Source: JBBSNV01 sp964458605
GTDB taxonomy: Bacteria > Pseudomonadota > Alphaproteobacteria > Reyranellales > JAQSWP01
NCBI GenBank assembly: GCA_964458605.1
Contig: CAYWLS010000016.1
Location: 33,987-97,986, forward strand
Length of the DNA: 64,000 nt
Direction of reading: 5' to 3'
Of this stretch, positions 47,149 to 56,960 are shown piece after piece; within the stretch, counting starts at the first letter, position 1; each line of letters begins with the position of its first letter. The notes below the pieces were generated by a model. That model saw only the letters and a list, made by a program, of their open reading frames with translations. It did not search any database and had not been told where the DNA came from. A program made the translations under genes and the position numbers.

Positions 47149-48327
47149 TCAGTCCGCGCCGCCAGCGGCGAAACGCTCCGCCAGGCTGGCGCCGCGCCGG
47201 GCGCGGGTCAGTTCGACCATGCCCAGCCGGGTCCAGCCTACCACCTGGCTGGGCGTCGGATCGGCCGCCAGCGCCACCGCCAGCCGGCCCAGCACCTGGT
47301 CGCGCTCGGCGCCGCTCTTCAGGGTGACGAAATCGACCACCACGGCGCCGCCCAGGTTGCGCAGCCGCAACTGCCGGGCGATCTCCTCGGCCGCTTCCAG
47401 ATTGGCCGCCAGCGGCGCGGCGCGTCCGCTATCGACGTCGATCGCGGTCAGCGCCCGCGTCGCCTCGATGCTGAGCGAGCCGCTGCCGCCCAGCGGCACC
47501 AGCGGATCGAGCGCCTGCTCGAGCTGGGCCTCGATGTCGTGGATCTCGAAGATCGGCGTGCGGCCGTCGTGCTGGGTGACGACGAAGCCGTCGCCCTGGG
47601 CCTGGGCCAGTTCGCCCAGCTGGCGCGCCAGGCTCTTGCCGTCGATGCCGCCCTCGACCACCACATGCTGAAGCTGCCCGCCATGCTCGCGCAGCACCTG
47701 CTTCAGCTCGTCCTCGGCGGCGAACAGGCACAGCGGCGGCGCCGCGGTCAGCGCCCGCGCGCGCAGCCGGTCCCACAGCACCGACAGCCGCTGCACCTCC
47801 TGCGCCAGCGCCGCCGCATCGGCCTCGGCCGCGGCGGTGCGCGCCGTGATGCCGGTCTCCCGCGCCAGCGGCGCCAGGATCTCGCCCAGCCGGCGACGCT
47901 CGTCGGCATCGACGATGCGCGGGGAGATTTCCGCGCCGGTCTCCTGCGGCCGCAGCACCACCAGCCGTCCGGGCAAGGCCAGCTTCATCGACAGCCGCGC
48001 GCCTTTGTCGGAGGTCGCCTCGCGCGCCACCTGCACCAGCACCGGATCGCCCGGCCGCGGCCGGTCGGCCGCGCCGCCGATCATGTCGGCAGTCCGCAGG
48101 AAGCCGTCGCGCCCGCCGTCCTGGCGCGCGCCGATATCGACGAAGGCGGCATCGAGCTGCGGCGCGGCAGTGGCGATGCGGCCCAGATGGATGGCGCCGA
48201 TCTGGCCCGGCCGGTCGGGCTCCACCACGCGCAATTCGATCAGGCGGCCTGCGCCCAGCAGCGCGATCTCCAGCCGTCGCTCGCGCCGGCGCAGCACCAG
48301 CTCGTCGACCAGGCCGGTCGGCGTCAT
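47149..48327 (-). CDS. rng: Ribonuclease E/G family protein (RNase G-like)
   Basis: A 392-residue endoribonuclease homologous to the catalytic half of RNase E/G. The S1-like start (AFVDIGARQDGGRDGFLRTAD) is followed by RNase H-like and DNase I-like parts with the catalytic acids Asp297 (LTAIDVDSGR) and Asp332 (GAVVVDFVTLK), and by GWTRLGMVELTRARRG. The Zn-link CPxC motif and a scaffold region are missing, so this is a short RNase G-type form acting on rRNA and mRNA 5' ends. Its ATG (48327) overlaps the maf stop by four bases. Confidence 0.92.
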   Translation of the reverse strand: MTPTGLVDELVLRRRERRLEIALLGAGRLIELRVVEPDRPGQIGAIHLGRIATAAPQLDAAFVDIGARQDGGRDGFLRTADMIGGAADRPRPGDPVLVQVAREATSDKGARLSMKLALPGRLVVLRPQETGAEISPRIVDADERRRLGEILAPLARETGITARTAAAEADAAALAQEVQRLSVLWDRLRARALTAAPPLCLFAAEDELKQVLREHGGQLQHVVVEGGIDGKSLARQLGELAQAQGDGFVVTQHDGRTPIFEIHDIEAQLEQALDPLVPLGGSGSLSIEATRALTAIDVDSGRAAPLAANLEAAEEIARQLRLRNLGGAVVVDFVTLKSGAERDQVLGRLAVALAADPTPSQVVGWTRLGMVELTRARRGASLAERFAAGGAD

Positions 48328-48908
48328 TGCGACTCCAGCCCCGCCAGCCCCGAAGCCGCCAGCAGTGCGGCGGTCTCGAACAGCGGCAGCCCGACGACGT
48401 TGCTGTAGGAGCCCGACAGGAAGCCGACGAACAGCGCGGCGCGGCCCTGGATGGCGTAGCCGCCGGCCTTGCCGTGCCACTCGCCGCCGGCGATATAGGC
48501 GTCGATCTCGGCGGCGGTCAGGCGCTTGAAGCGCAGCACCGTGGTGACCAGCCGGAGGCGGCGGCGCCCGTCGGCGGCGATCGCGCACACGCCGCCCAGC
48601 ACGCGATGGCGCCGGCCCGACAGCAGTTCCAGGCAGCGCCGCGCCGTGGCCGCGTCCTCGGCCTTGGGCAGGATGCGCCGGCCGCAGGCCACCACCGTAT
48701 CGGCGCCCAGCACCAGCGCGCCTCGATGGCGCTGGGCGACCAGCGCCGCCTTGGCTTCGGCCAGGCGCCGCGCATAGTCGCGCGGCAGCTCGTCGCGCAG
48801 CGGCGTCTCGTCCAGCGATGCCGGATCGACCGCGTCGGGCGCGATGCCGATCTGCCGCAGCAGGTCGAGCCGGCGCGGCGAGGCGGAGGCCAGGATCAGG
48901 CGCGGCAT
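48324..48908 (-). CDS. maf: Maf-family nucleotide pyrophosphatase
   Basis: A 194-residue Maf/YhdE enzyme that hydrolyses non-canonical or canonical dNTP/NTPs such as dTTP and m7GTP. It begins PRLILASASPRRLDLLRQIG, the substrate-binding signature, followed by LVLGADTVVACGRRILPKAE with the catalytic Asp and GYAIQGRAALFVGFLSGSYS near the C-terminus. The ATG at 48908 fits the family start; an upstream in-frame extension is low-complexity and unlikely to be translated. It sits between infA and the RNase G gene, the usual alphaproteobacterial order. Confidence 0.95.
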   Translation of the reverse strand: MPRLILASASPRRLDLLRQIGIAPDAVDPASLDETPLRDELPRDYARRLAEAKAALVAQRHRGALVLGADTVVACGRRILPKAEDAATARRCLELLSGRRHRVLGGVCAIAADGRRRLRLVTTVLRFKRLTAAEIDAYIAGGEWHGKAGGYAIQGRAALFVGFLSGSYSNVVGLPLFETAALLAASGLAGLESQ

Positions 48909-49071
48909 GGCGGCAGATGGCGCTGGAAGGGATGCGGCACGTGGGCTCCGTTGGCCGCTGGTGGACGCCGCGACGAACGCTGCGGCGCCGGGCGGGATAC
49001 TCGCAAGGGCGCTCGGCACCTCGCCGCCGGCCCCTGCGGCCGGCCGGCCTGGCGCGCCGATGCGCCAGACG

Positions 49072-49290
49072 CTACTTGAAGCGGAAGACGATGCGGCCCT
49101 TGGTCAGGTCGTAGGGCGTCATCTCGACGTTCACCTTGTCGCCTGCCAGCACGCGGATGCGATTCTTGCGCATCTTGCCCGAAGTATGGGCGAGAATTTC
49201 GTGGTCGTTGTCCAGCTTGACGCGGAACATGGCGTTGGGCAGCAACTCCATCACCGTGCCGGCAAACTCGATCAGGTCTTCCTTGGCCAT
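49072..49290 (-). CDS. infA: Translation initiation factor IF-1
   Basis: A 72-residue S1/OB-fold factor that binds the 30S A-site during initiation. The sequence is typical throughout: AKEDLIEFAGTVMELLPNAM, ILAHTSGKMRKNRIRVLAGD and PYDLTKGRIVFRFK, the last being the conserved C-terminus. The ATG at 49290 follows a CGGAGG site. The 159 bases upstream, to the phosphatase stop, contain GC-rich sequence in which I see no gene and which may hold the promoter for infA-maf-rng. Confidence 0.98.
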   Translation of the reverse strand: MAKEDLIEFAGTVMELLPNAMFRVKLDNDHEILAHTSGKMRKNRIRVLAGDKVNVEMTPYDLTKGRIVFRFK

Positions 49291-49449
49291 CCGGCCTCCG
49301 TCGCGATGTTGAAAAACGGCCGGAAAAATGGGCTTCCCCCGGCCGGAAGTCAAGGCGAAGCCACACCCTTCCCCAGGCGGCCGGGCGGAGCCGCCCCGCC
49401 AACCGGGCGCGGCCGCCCCACCGCTACCGTCCCCCCGCGCCGCCTCCGG

Positions 49450-49893
49450 CTAAACCGTCGGCCCGCCGGCGCCGCCGAACCGCGCCTTGATGCGTTCCAT
49501 CAGCCCGTCGCGCACCGCACGATAGGCGTCCAGCCGGCTTTCCCGGCTGCCTTCGATGACCGAGGGATCGACCGTATTCCAGAACTCCACCTCGCAGGCC
49601 ATGGTGCGGGTCATCTCGACCGCGCTGTGCTGGGCCTCCGGCGACAGGGTGATGACCAGGTCGAAGGAGGTATCCTCCAGGTCGTCGAAGGTCTTGGCGT
49701 GGTGGCGGTGCAGATCGATGCCGATCTCCTCCATCACGGCGATGGCGAAGCCGTCGATCTCCTGCGCCCGCACCCCCACCGAGTCGAAATAGATCTGCTT
49801 GCCGAACAGGTATTTGGCGATGGCTTCGGCCATCGGCGAGCGCACCGAATTCTGGCTGCAGGCGAACAGCACGCTCGAGGGCAGCTCGGCCAC
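49450..49893 (-). CDS. Low-molecular-weight protein-tyrosine-phosphatase/arsenate-reductase-like protein
   Basis: A 147-residue LMW-PTP-fold protein. The P-loop is CSQNSVRS, with Cys12 and Arg18 (CX5R), and the C-terminal part DLVITLSPEAQHSAVEM supplies the surrounding shell. The general acid aspartate of true phosphatases (a DP pair) may be the one in VDPSVIEG. The fold is shared with thioredoxin-linked arsenate reductases, but there is no second redox cysteine pair in the ArsC positions, so a phosphatase is preferred. It starts with GTG at 49893 behind GGGGGTAAG, one base after the UPF0262 stop. Confidence 0.9.
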   Translation of the reverse strand: MAELPSSVLFACSQNSVRSPMAEAIAKYLFGKQIYFDSVGVRAQEIDGFAIAVMEEIGIDLHRHHAKTFDDLEDTSFDLVITLSPEAQHSAVEMTRTMACEVEFWNTVDPSVIEGSRESRLDAYRAVRDGLMERIKARFGGAGGPTV

Positions 49894-49894
49894 C

Positions 49895-50383
49895 TTACCC
49901 CCGGATGTGCAGGACGCAGATCAAGGTGAACAGCCGGCGCGCCGTGTCCAGGTCGAGATCGATCTTGCCCTCGAGCCGCTCGCGCAGCAGCTCGGAGCCC
50001 TCGTTGTGCAGGCCGCGGCGGCCCATGTCGAGCGCCTCGATCTGCGAGGGGCTGAGCTTCTTGATGGCGTTGTAGTAGCTGTCGCAGATGGTGAAATAGT
50101 CCTTCACCACGGTGCGGAACGGCGTCATCGACAGGATCACGTCGCGCAGCTTCTTGCCCTGGGTGTCGCGGATGTCGAACAGCAGCCGGTTCTCCTGCAC
50201 CGCGATGTGCAGGTTGTAGGGACCGTCGGGCAGGCCCTGGGGCGAGAAGCTGTTGTCCTCGATCAGGTCGTAGATCGCCACCGCGCGCTCGTGCTCGACC
50301 TCGGCCGAGCGCCGCACCATGGTCTTCTCGTCCAGCACGATATGGGCGATGCGCCGCTGCTGGGAAGCCTTGTCCGCGGTCAT
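49895..50383 (-). CDS. UPF0262 family protein
   Basis: A 162-residue cytosolic protein of the alphaproteobacterial UPF0262 family. Characteristic segments are RRIAHIVLDEKTMVRRSAEV, EHERAVAIYDLIEDNSFSP, LHIAVQENRLLFDIRDTQG and RRGLHNEGSELLRERLEGKI. No catalytic motif is known and the function is uncharacterised. It is encoded between hisD and the phosphatase gene, its standard location in this class, with 11 bases to the hisD stop. Its restriction to Alphaproteobacteria is one of the better taxonomic markers in this window. Confidence 0.95.
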   Translation of the reverse strand: MTADKASQQRRIAHIVLDEKTMVRRSAEVEHERAVAIYDLIEDNSFSPQGLPDGPYNLHIAVQENRLLFDIRDTQGKKLRDVILSMTPFRTVVKDYFTICDSYYNAIKKLSPSQIEALDMGRRGLHNEGSELLRERLEGKIDLDLDTARRLFTLICVLHIRG

Positions 50384-50394
50384 GGCGGGTGCCG

Positions 50395-51708
50395 CTAGCG
50401 CCGGTTGAGCCGGATCGCCACCGACAGGGCGTGCGCCGGCAGGCCCTCGGCCTCGGCCAGGGTCAGCGCCGCCGGGCCGATCGCCGCCAGCCCGTCGGCG
50501 CCGCAGCGCACGAAGGAGCTGCGCTTGACGAAGTCGCTCACGCCCAGCCCGGAGGAGAAGCGCGCGCTGCGCGAGGTCGGCAGCACATGGTTGGTGCCGG
50601 CCACGTAGTCGCCGATCACCTCCGGCGTGAAGCGGCCCAGGAAGATCGCTCCGGCATGGCGCACCTTGCCCATCAGCCGCTCGGCCGCGTCGTCGTCCAG
50701 CGCCAGCTCCAGATGCTCCGGCGCGATGCGATCGACCAGCGGCGCGGCATCGTCGATCGTCGGCACCACGACGATGGCGCCGTAGCTGTCCCAGGACTGG
50801 CGCGTGATGGCCGCGCGCGGCAGCACCTTCAGGTGGCTCTCCACCGCCTGCGCCACGGCGTCGGCGAATGCCGCGTCGTCGGTGATCAGCACCGATTGCG
50901 AAGCCGGATCGTGCTCGGCCTGCGACAGCAGATCGGCGGCGATCCAGGCCGGATCGTTCTTGCCATCGGCCACAACGAGAATTTCCGACGGACCGGCGAT
51001 CAGGTCGATGCCGACCTGGCCGAACACGCGGCGCTTGGCGGCGGCGACATAGGCGTTGCCCGGCCCGACGATCTTGTCGACCGGCCTGATGCTCGCCGTG
51101 CCATAGGCCAGCGCCGCCACGGCCTGCGCACCGCCGATGCGATAGATTTCCTTGACCCCGCCCAGCCGGGCGGCCAGCAGTACCAGCGGGTTGATCTTGT
51201 CGTCCGGCGTCGGCGTCACCATGACGATGCGCTGCACACCCGCCACCTTGGCCGGCATGGCGTTCATCAGCACCGAGGACGGATAGGCCGCCGTGCCGCC
51301 GGGCACGTAGAGCCCGACCGCATCGAGCGGCCGGTAGCGCGCGCCCAGCCGCACCCCTTGCGCATCGGTGAAATCGACGTCCCGCGGCGCCTGGGTGCGG
51401 TGATAGGCCTCGATGCGATCGGCCGCCATCCGCAGCGCCCGGCGCTGCGCGTCGGGCACCGAAGTCGCCGCGGCCTCGATCTCGGCGTCGGAGATGCGCA
51501 AGCCGGCGGCGGTCAGGGTCAGCCGGTCGAATTTGGCCGTCAGCTCGATCAGCGCCTGGTCGCCCCGCGCCCGCACGTCGGCCACGATGCGGCCGGCCGC
51601 GGCGTCGACGTCCTCGTCGATCTCGCGCTTCAGGTCGAGGAAGCGGGCGAAGGCGGCATCGAAATCGGCGGCGCCGGCATCGAGCCGCAGCGGCCCCTTA
51701 GGCGGCAT
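50395..51708 (-). CDS. hisD: Histidinol dehydrogenase
   Basis: A 437-residue zinc enzyme carrying out the last two oxidations of histidine synthesis (histidinol to histidine, 2 NAD+). Hallmarks: AYHRTQAPRDVDFTDAQGVR, LYVPGGTAAYPSSVLMNAMP, then VDKIVGPGNAYVAAAKRRVF and AGPSEILVVADGKNDP, and the catalytic region RIAPEHLELALDDDA with His and Glu. The length is normal. Its ATG at 51708 overlaps the end of hisG by 11 bases, so translational coupling is likely. The other his genes lie outside the window, as is usual for alphaproteobacteria, where hisGD are separated from the main cluster. Confidence 0.97.
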   Translation of the reverse strand: MPPKGPLRLDAGAADFDAAFARFLDLKREIDEDVDAAAGRIVADVRARGDQALIELTAKFDRLTLTAAGLRISDAEIEAAATSVPDAQRRALRMAADRIEAYHRTQAPRDVDFTDAQGVRLGARYRPLDAVGLYVPGGTAAYPSSVLMNAMPAKVAGVQRIVMVTPTPDDKINPLVLLAARLGGVKEIYRIGGAQAVAALAYGTASIRPVDKIVGPGNAYVAAAKRRVFGQVGIDLIAGPSEILVVADGKNDPAWIAADLLSQAEHDPASQSVLITDDAAFADAVAQAVESHLKVLPRAAITRQSWDSYGAIVVVPTIDDAAPLVDRIAPEHLELALDDDAAERLMGKVRHAGAIFLGRFTPEVIGDYVAGTNHVLPTSRSARFSSGLGVSDFVKRSSFVRCGADGLAAIGPAALTLAEAEGLPAHALSVAIRLNRR

Positions 51709-52363
51709 GGCGCACGACCTTGCGGAAACGATCGACCCAGCCGGCGATCTCCTCCGGCCGCGTCTTGAGCGCGGCGCGGTTGACGATCAGCCGCGAGGTG
51801 ACATGGGCGATGTGCTCGATCTCGACCAGGCCGTTCTCTTTCAGGGTGCGGCCGGTCGCCACCAGGTCGACGATGCGATGGCACAGCCCCAGGCTGGGCG
51901 CCAGCTCCATGGCGCCGTTCAGCTTGATGCATTCGGCCTGCACGCCGCGCGCGGCGAAGTGGCGGCGCGTGATCTCGGGATATTTGGTGGCCACCCGCAC
52001 ATGGCTCCAGCGCGCGGGATTGTCGCTGCCGGCCAGTTCGATCGGCTCGGCCACCATCAGCCGGCAATAGCCGATGCCCAGATCGACCGGCGCGTAGATC
52101 TCCGGGAAGTCGAATTCCATCAGCACGTCGTTGCCGGCGATGCCGATATGGGCGGCGCCGAACGCCACGAAGGTGGCGACGTCGAACGAGCGCACCCGGA
52201 TGATGTCCAGGCCGGGATGGTTGGTGGCGAAGCGCAGCGCGCGCGAATCGGGATCGGCGAAGGCCGGCTCCGGCTCGATGCCGGCCTCGGCCAGCAGCGG
52301 CGCCGCTTCGGACAGGATTCGGCCCTTGGGCAGGGCCAGGACGAGCTTGTCGTTCTGGGTCAT
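51698..52363 (-). CDS. hisG: ATP phosphoribosyltransferase, short form
   Basis: A 221-residue catalytic subunit for the first step of histidine synthesis (ATP plus PRPP to phosphoribosyl-ATP). It has LVLALPKGRILSEAAPLLAE, the PRPP-binding region around DLVATGRTLKENGLVEIE, and LGIGYCRLMVAEP. It lacks the C-terminal regulatory domain, so it is the short form that needs the HisZ partner; no hisZ is seen here. The ATG at 52363 is preferred over an upstream in-frame start. It overlaps hisD by 11 bases. Confidence 0.95.
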   Translation of the reverse strand: MTQNDKLVLALPKGRILSEAAPLLAEAGIEPEPAFADPDSRALRFATNHPGLDIIRVRSFDVATFVAFGAAHIGIAGNDVLMEFDFPEIYAPVDLGIGYCRLMVAEPIELAGSDNPARWSHVRVATKYPEITRRHFAARGVQAECIKLNGAMELAPSLGLCHRIVDLVATGRTLKENGLVEIEHIAHVTSRLIVNRAALKTRPEEIAGWVDRFRKVVRHAA

Positions 52364-52424
52364 CGGGATGTTGCTGCGCCAAATAAAAAGCCGGCGCAAT
52401 CAAGACCTTACGGGCTGGCTGGCG

Positions 52425-52877
52425 CTATTCGACCGAATGCGCCGGCTTCCAGCGGGTGGGCCATGGCTCGCCGACATCCTCTAAATGGCACAACACGCGG
52501 TCGACTTCCAGCCGGATCGCCGCCTGGTCGGCGAACACCAGCAGCACAAAATCCCCGCCATCCGGCCGCTTGCCGCACTCGACCGCCAGCAGGCTCAGCA
52601 CCCGCTCCGGCCGCTGGCGCTCGATGCCCTGCATGGCGGCGCGGCCGACGCCGTCGATCACCAGCAGGCTGTGGCTGCGGGTGAAGCTGCCGTCGGCGGC
52701 AGGCTTGCGCTCCCAGCAGAAACGGTTGGCCACCAGCGCGAAACGGCGCTGGTCGGTCAGCAGGGTCATGTCGCCCACCGCAACTATGGCGTCCTGCAGG
52801 TTGGACGAGATCACCTGCAGGTCCTCGGCGTCCTCGGCGCGCAGCTTGAGCCCGTTGGCGGCGACGGCGCTTTCCAT
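52425..52877 (-). CDS. DUF2948 family protein
   Basis: A 150-residue protein of the alphaproteobacterial DUF2948 family. Typical parts are LKLRAEDAEDLQVISSNLQD, AIVAVGDMTLLTDQRRFALV, ANRFCWERKPAA and LSLLAVECGKRPDGGDFVLL. These suggest a compact alpha/beta fold without known active-site residues. It is encoded between murA and hisG, six bases downstream of murA, as in many alphaproteobacteria. The function is unknown; its constant place beside murA suggests a link to envelope synthesis, but nothing more can be said. Confidence 0.92.
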   Translation of the reverse strand: MESAVAANGLKLRAEDAEDLQVISSNLQDAIVAVGDMTLLTDQRRFALVANRFCWERKPAADGSFTRSHSLLVIDGVGRAAMQGIERQRPERVLSLLAVECGKRPDGGDFVLLVFADQAAIRLEVDRVLCHLEDVGEPWPTRWKPAHSVE

Positions 52878-52882
52878 GGCGG

Positions 52883-54160
<1,278 letters not shown>

Positions 54161-54182
54161 CGATGCTTGCTTTCCGCTCTGG

Positions 54183-54737
54183 TCAGATTTTGGGCAGGGT
54201 CACGCCGCGCTGGCCCTGGTATTTGCCGCGCTTGTCGCGATAGGAGGTTTCGCAGGGCTGGTCGCCCTGCAGGAACAGGAACTGGCAGGCGCCTTCGTTG
54301 GCGTAGATCCGCGCCGGCAGCGGCGTGGTGTTGGAGAATTCCAGCGTAACGTGGCCTTCCCATTCCGGTTCCAGCGGCGTCACGTTGACGATGATGCCGC
54401 AGCGCGCATAGGTCGATTTGCCGACGCAGATCACCAGGATGTCGCGCGGCACGCGGAAATATTCCACCGTGCGGGCCAGCGCGAAGCTGTTGGGCGGGAT
54501 GATGCAGACATCGGTGCGCCGGTCGACGAAGCTGTTCTCGGCGAAGTTCTTGGGATCGACCACCGCGTTGTCGACATTGGTGAAGATCTTGAATTCGTCG
54601 CCGACCCGGGCATCGTAGCCGTAGGACGACAGGCCGTAGGAGATCACGCCCTCGCGCTTCTGGCCGTCGACGAACGGCTCGATCATGCCGTGCTGCTGGG
54701 CCATCTGGCGGATCCAGATATCGGACATCACGGGCAT
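54183..54737 (-). CDS. dcd: dCTP deaminase
   Basis: A 184-residue trimeric enzyme deaminating dCTP to dUTP for thymidylate synthesis. Family segments: GLSSYGYDARVGDEFKIFTN, FALARTVEYFRVPRDILVIC, then GKSTYARCGIIVNVTPLEPE and WEGHVTLEFSNTTPLPARIY, with the catalytic Glu in PLEPEWEGH, and the C-terminal QGQRGVTLPKI. The length is standard. Two ATGs are possible; the one at 54737 has GGGGGAG about eight bases upstream and is preferred over 54728. It heads the leftward dcd-murA-DUF2948 run. Confidence 0.96.
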   Translation of the reverse strand: MPVMSDIWIRQMAQQHGMIEPFVDGQKREGVISYGLSSYGYDARVGDEFKIFTNVDNAVVDPKNFAENSFVDRRTDVCIIPPNSFALARTVEYFRVPRDILVICVGKSTYARCGIIVNVTPLEPEWEGHVTLEFSNTTPLPARIYANEGACQFLFLQGDQPCETSYRDKRGKYQGQRGVTLPKI

Positions 54738-54815
54738 CGAAAACTCCCCCACCGCCGCCGGCATCCAGGACGGCCCGCCGGTGGTTTTAGACAATGCAGC
54801 CAGCGGCCACAAGCA

Positions 54816-55037
54816 TCAGCCCCGCCTCGGCTTATCCGCCGCCCCGATCGGGGTTTTTCCGCCGGTTTCGCCTGGCCGCGCCTGTTCGCCGGCCTGCTCC
54901 CGGGCCTGCGCCTTCCGCTTCTTCAGGTTCTCGCGCAGCGCCGCCGCCAGGCGCTGCTCGCGCGCGACCGTGGCGGCGGTTTTGGGCCGCTGGGAGGGCT
55001 GGTCGGCGTTCCGGTCGGAGGCTCGGTCCTGGCTCAT
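54816..55037 (-). CDS. Small conserved basic protein
   Basis: A 73-residue hydrophilic protein starting at the ATG at 55037. The core helix KTAATVAREQRLAAALRENL, then KKRKAQAREQ, is strongly basic and resembles small proteins annotated as hypothetical near housekeeping genes in rhizobia and other alphaproteobacteria. The flanks are disordered. There is no catalytic motif. It lies 78 bases upstream of dcd in the same direction and diverges from the dehalogenase gene. The function is unknown; nucleic-acid binding would fit the charge but is a guess. Confidence 0.65.
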   Translation of the reverse strand: MSQDRASDRNADQPSQRPKTAATVAREQRLAAALRENLKKRKAQAREQAGEQARPGETGGKTPIGAADKPRRG

Positions 55038-55123
55038 GGCGGCGATGCGATCGGGCGAATCGATTTGCAGGTGAATCTGCTCATCCCTATACGGCAAACT
55101 TGTGGCCAAAGGGAGAGCGATCG

Positions 55124-56050
55124 ATGATCAAGGCCTTGCGCACGCCGGATGCCCGCTTCGCCGACCTGCCCGGCTTTCCGTGGCAGCCGTTCTATATCGA
55201 CGAGCTGAGCTCCAGCGCGCCCTATGCCGGCCTGCGCATGGCCTTCATCGACGAAGGACCTCGCGGCGCTCGAGGGGGCAGCGCCCAGCGCGTGGCGCTG
55301 TGCCTGCACGGCCAGCCGACCTGGTCCTATCTCTATCGCCGCATGATCCCGGTATTCGCCGAGGCGGGCTACCGGGTGGTGGCGCCCGACCTGTTCGGCT
55401 TCGGCCGTTCCGACAAGCCGGTCGACGAAGCCGTCTACACCTTCGACTTCCACCGCGAATCGCTGCGCCTGCTGATCGAGCGGCTGTCGCTGTCCAACAT
55501 CACCCTGGTGTGCCAGGACTGGGGCGGGCTGCTGGGCCTGACCCTGCCGATGGACATGCCCGGCCGCTTCGAGCGGCTGCTGGTGATGAACACCATGCTG
55601 GCCACCGGCGACGAGCCGCTGACCAAGGGCTTCCTCGACTGGCGCGCCTTCAACAACGCCAATCCCGACATGCGGGTGGGCGGGCTGCTGAAGCGCGCCT
55701 GCCCCCATCTCAACGACGCCGAGGCCGCCGCCTACGACGCGCCCTATCCCGACGCGGCCTACAAATCGGGCGTGCGGCGCTTTCCCAACCTGGTGCCGGA
55801 CGGGCCCGACGCCCCTGGTGCAGCATTGTCGCGACGCGCCCGCAGCTGGTGGCAGGACGACTGGAAGGGCCTGTCCTTCATGGCCATCGGCATGCAGGAT
55901 CCGGTGCTGGCCGCCGTCATGCCGACCTTGCGTTCCTGGATCAGGAACTGCCCGCGGCCCATGGAGGTGGCCGAGGCCGGGCATTTCGTCCAGGAATGGG
56001 GCGAGCCGATCGCCCGGGCGGCGATCGCCCATTTCGCCCGCGCCGACTGA
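55124..56050 (+). CDS. Haloalkane dehalogenase, subfamily I (DhlA-like)
   Basis: A 308-residue alpha/beta hydrolase that replaces a carbon-bound halogen by hydroxyl. The catalytic set matches Xanthobacter DhlA: nucleophile Asp132 in LVCQDWGGLLG, halide-binding Trp133, cap Trp173 (FLDWRAFNN), acid Asp259 (AIGMQDPVL) and base His287 (AEAGHFVQEWGE). The oxyanion stretch is HGQPTWSYLYRRMIPVF, with Gln64 where DhlA has Glu56. The cap is shorter than in DhlA by about nine residues just before Trp173, i.e. without the insertion linked to 1,2-dichloroethane use. The ATG at 55124 follows GGGAGAG. No regulator or oxidation genes for halo-products are linked. Confidence 0.9.
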   Translation: MIKALRTPDARFADLPGFPWQPFYIDELSSSAPYAGLRMAFIDEGPRGARGGSAQRVALCLHGQPTWSYLYRRMIPVFAEAGYRVVAPDLFGFGRSDKPVDEAVYTFDFHRESLRLLIERLSLSNITLVCQDWGGLLGLTLPMDMPGRFERLLVMNTMLATGDEPLTKGFLDWRAFNNANPDMRVGGLLKRACPHLNDAEAAAYDAPYPDAAYKSGVRRFPNLVPDGPDAPGAALSRRARSWWQDDWKGLSFMAIGMQDPVLAAVMPTLRSWIRNCPRPMEVAEAGHFVQEWGEPIARAAIAHFARAD

Positions 56051-56192
56051 CCCGGCCGGCGGCGCCGACCCGCGCCGCCCCCGTCGCCCCGCGTCGCCCC
56101 CGTCGCCACGGCGCCGCTCGATGGCGTTGCGCCACTGGCCTTTGCCGGGGCGCTCTTCCATAATCGCCGCGCAACAGTCCGGATCTTTTCCC

Positions 56193-56960
56193 ATGGCCTT
56201 GTTCAAACGCGGCGAATCGGGCGCCAGGCGCGGCCGCACCCTGGAAGTCGGCTGGATCGTCCAGCCCGGCGCGGCCTCGGCCGTCTGGTTCGAGCCGCAG
56301 CAGTTCCGGCGCGAGAGCGGTCCGCCGCCCTCGGCCAAGGCGGTGCAGAACTGTCCCGCGGTGATCGATTTCGACGCCCGCCATTTCGTCGTGCCCTGCC
56401 CGGTCGATCTCAACATCGCCCTGGCAAAGGACAAGGACGGCAAGGTGGTGCTGCGCAATCTCGACGGCGCGCAGAGCGCGGTGGCCGCCTCGCACATTCC
56501 CAAGCTGGTGCATCTCAATTCGCCCAACCAGTGGCGCCATCCCGAGCGGCCGATCATCCAGATGTCCACGCCCTATCGCTTCGTGGCCGACGAGCGCTGC
56601 TTCATGAACCAGTTGCCGCCGTTCCTGCATTTCCGGCGCGAGGCCTGGCCCGGCACCATGATCGCCGGCCGCTTCCAGCTCGACGTGTGGCCGCGCATCA
56701 TGATGTGGGCGTTCGAATGGATGGACCCGTCGCGGCCGCTCGCCCTGCGCCGCGGCGAGCCGTGGTTCTATCTGCGCTTCGAGCCGGGCGACGACAGCGA
56801 CCGGCCGGTGCGCATGGTCGAGGCGGAATGGACGCCCGAGCTCGAGCAGTACTGCCAGAGCATCGACGGCGTCACCAACTACGTGAAGCGCACCTTCTCG
56901 CTGTTCCCGCTGGCCGCCAAACGCCGCCCGGCCAAGCTGCTGAAGAAGAAGGAGCGGTAG
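56193..56960 (+). CDS. Hypothetical protein
   Basis: A 255-residue cytosolic protein that I cannot place in a named family. It opens ALFKRGESGARRGRTLEVGW, contains IDFDARHFVVPCPVDLNIAL, a Pro/Trp-rich middle (NQLPPFLHFRREAWPGTMIA, then GRFQLDVWPRIMMWAFEWMD) and a basic tail AAKRRPAKLLKKKER. The aromatic density suggests a beta-sandwich or binding domain. It starts at the ATG at 56193 with no clear ribosome site. Its last 82 bases are overlapped on the opposite strand by the end of the next gene, which is unusual for a bacterial gene pair. Confidence 0.75.
   Translation: MALFKRGESGARRGRTLEVGWIVQPGAASAVWFEPQQFRRESGPPPSAKAVQNCPAVIDFDARHFVVPCPVDLNIALAKDKDGKVVLRNLDGAQSAVAASHIPKLVHLNSPNQWRHPERPIIQMSTPYRFVADERCFMNQLPPFLHFRREAWPGTMIAGRFQLDVWPRIMMWAFEWMDPSRPLALRRGEPWFYLRFEPGDDSDRPVRMVEAEWTPELEQYCQSIDGVTNYVKRTFSLFPLAAKRRPAKLLKKKER

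Noticed and set aside
49450..49893. Arsenate reductase arsC
   Set aside because: Only the CX5R loop is shared. No ars regulator, pump or redox cysteine arrangement is present, and the housekeeping context favours a phosphatase-like protein.
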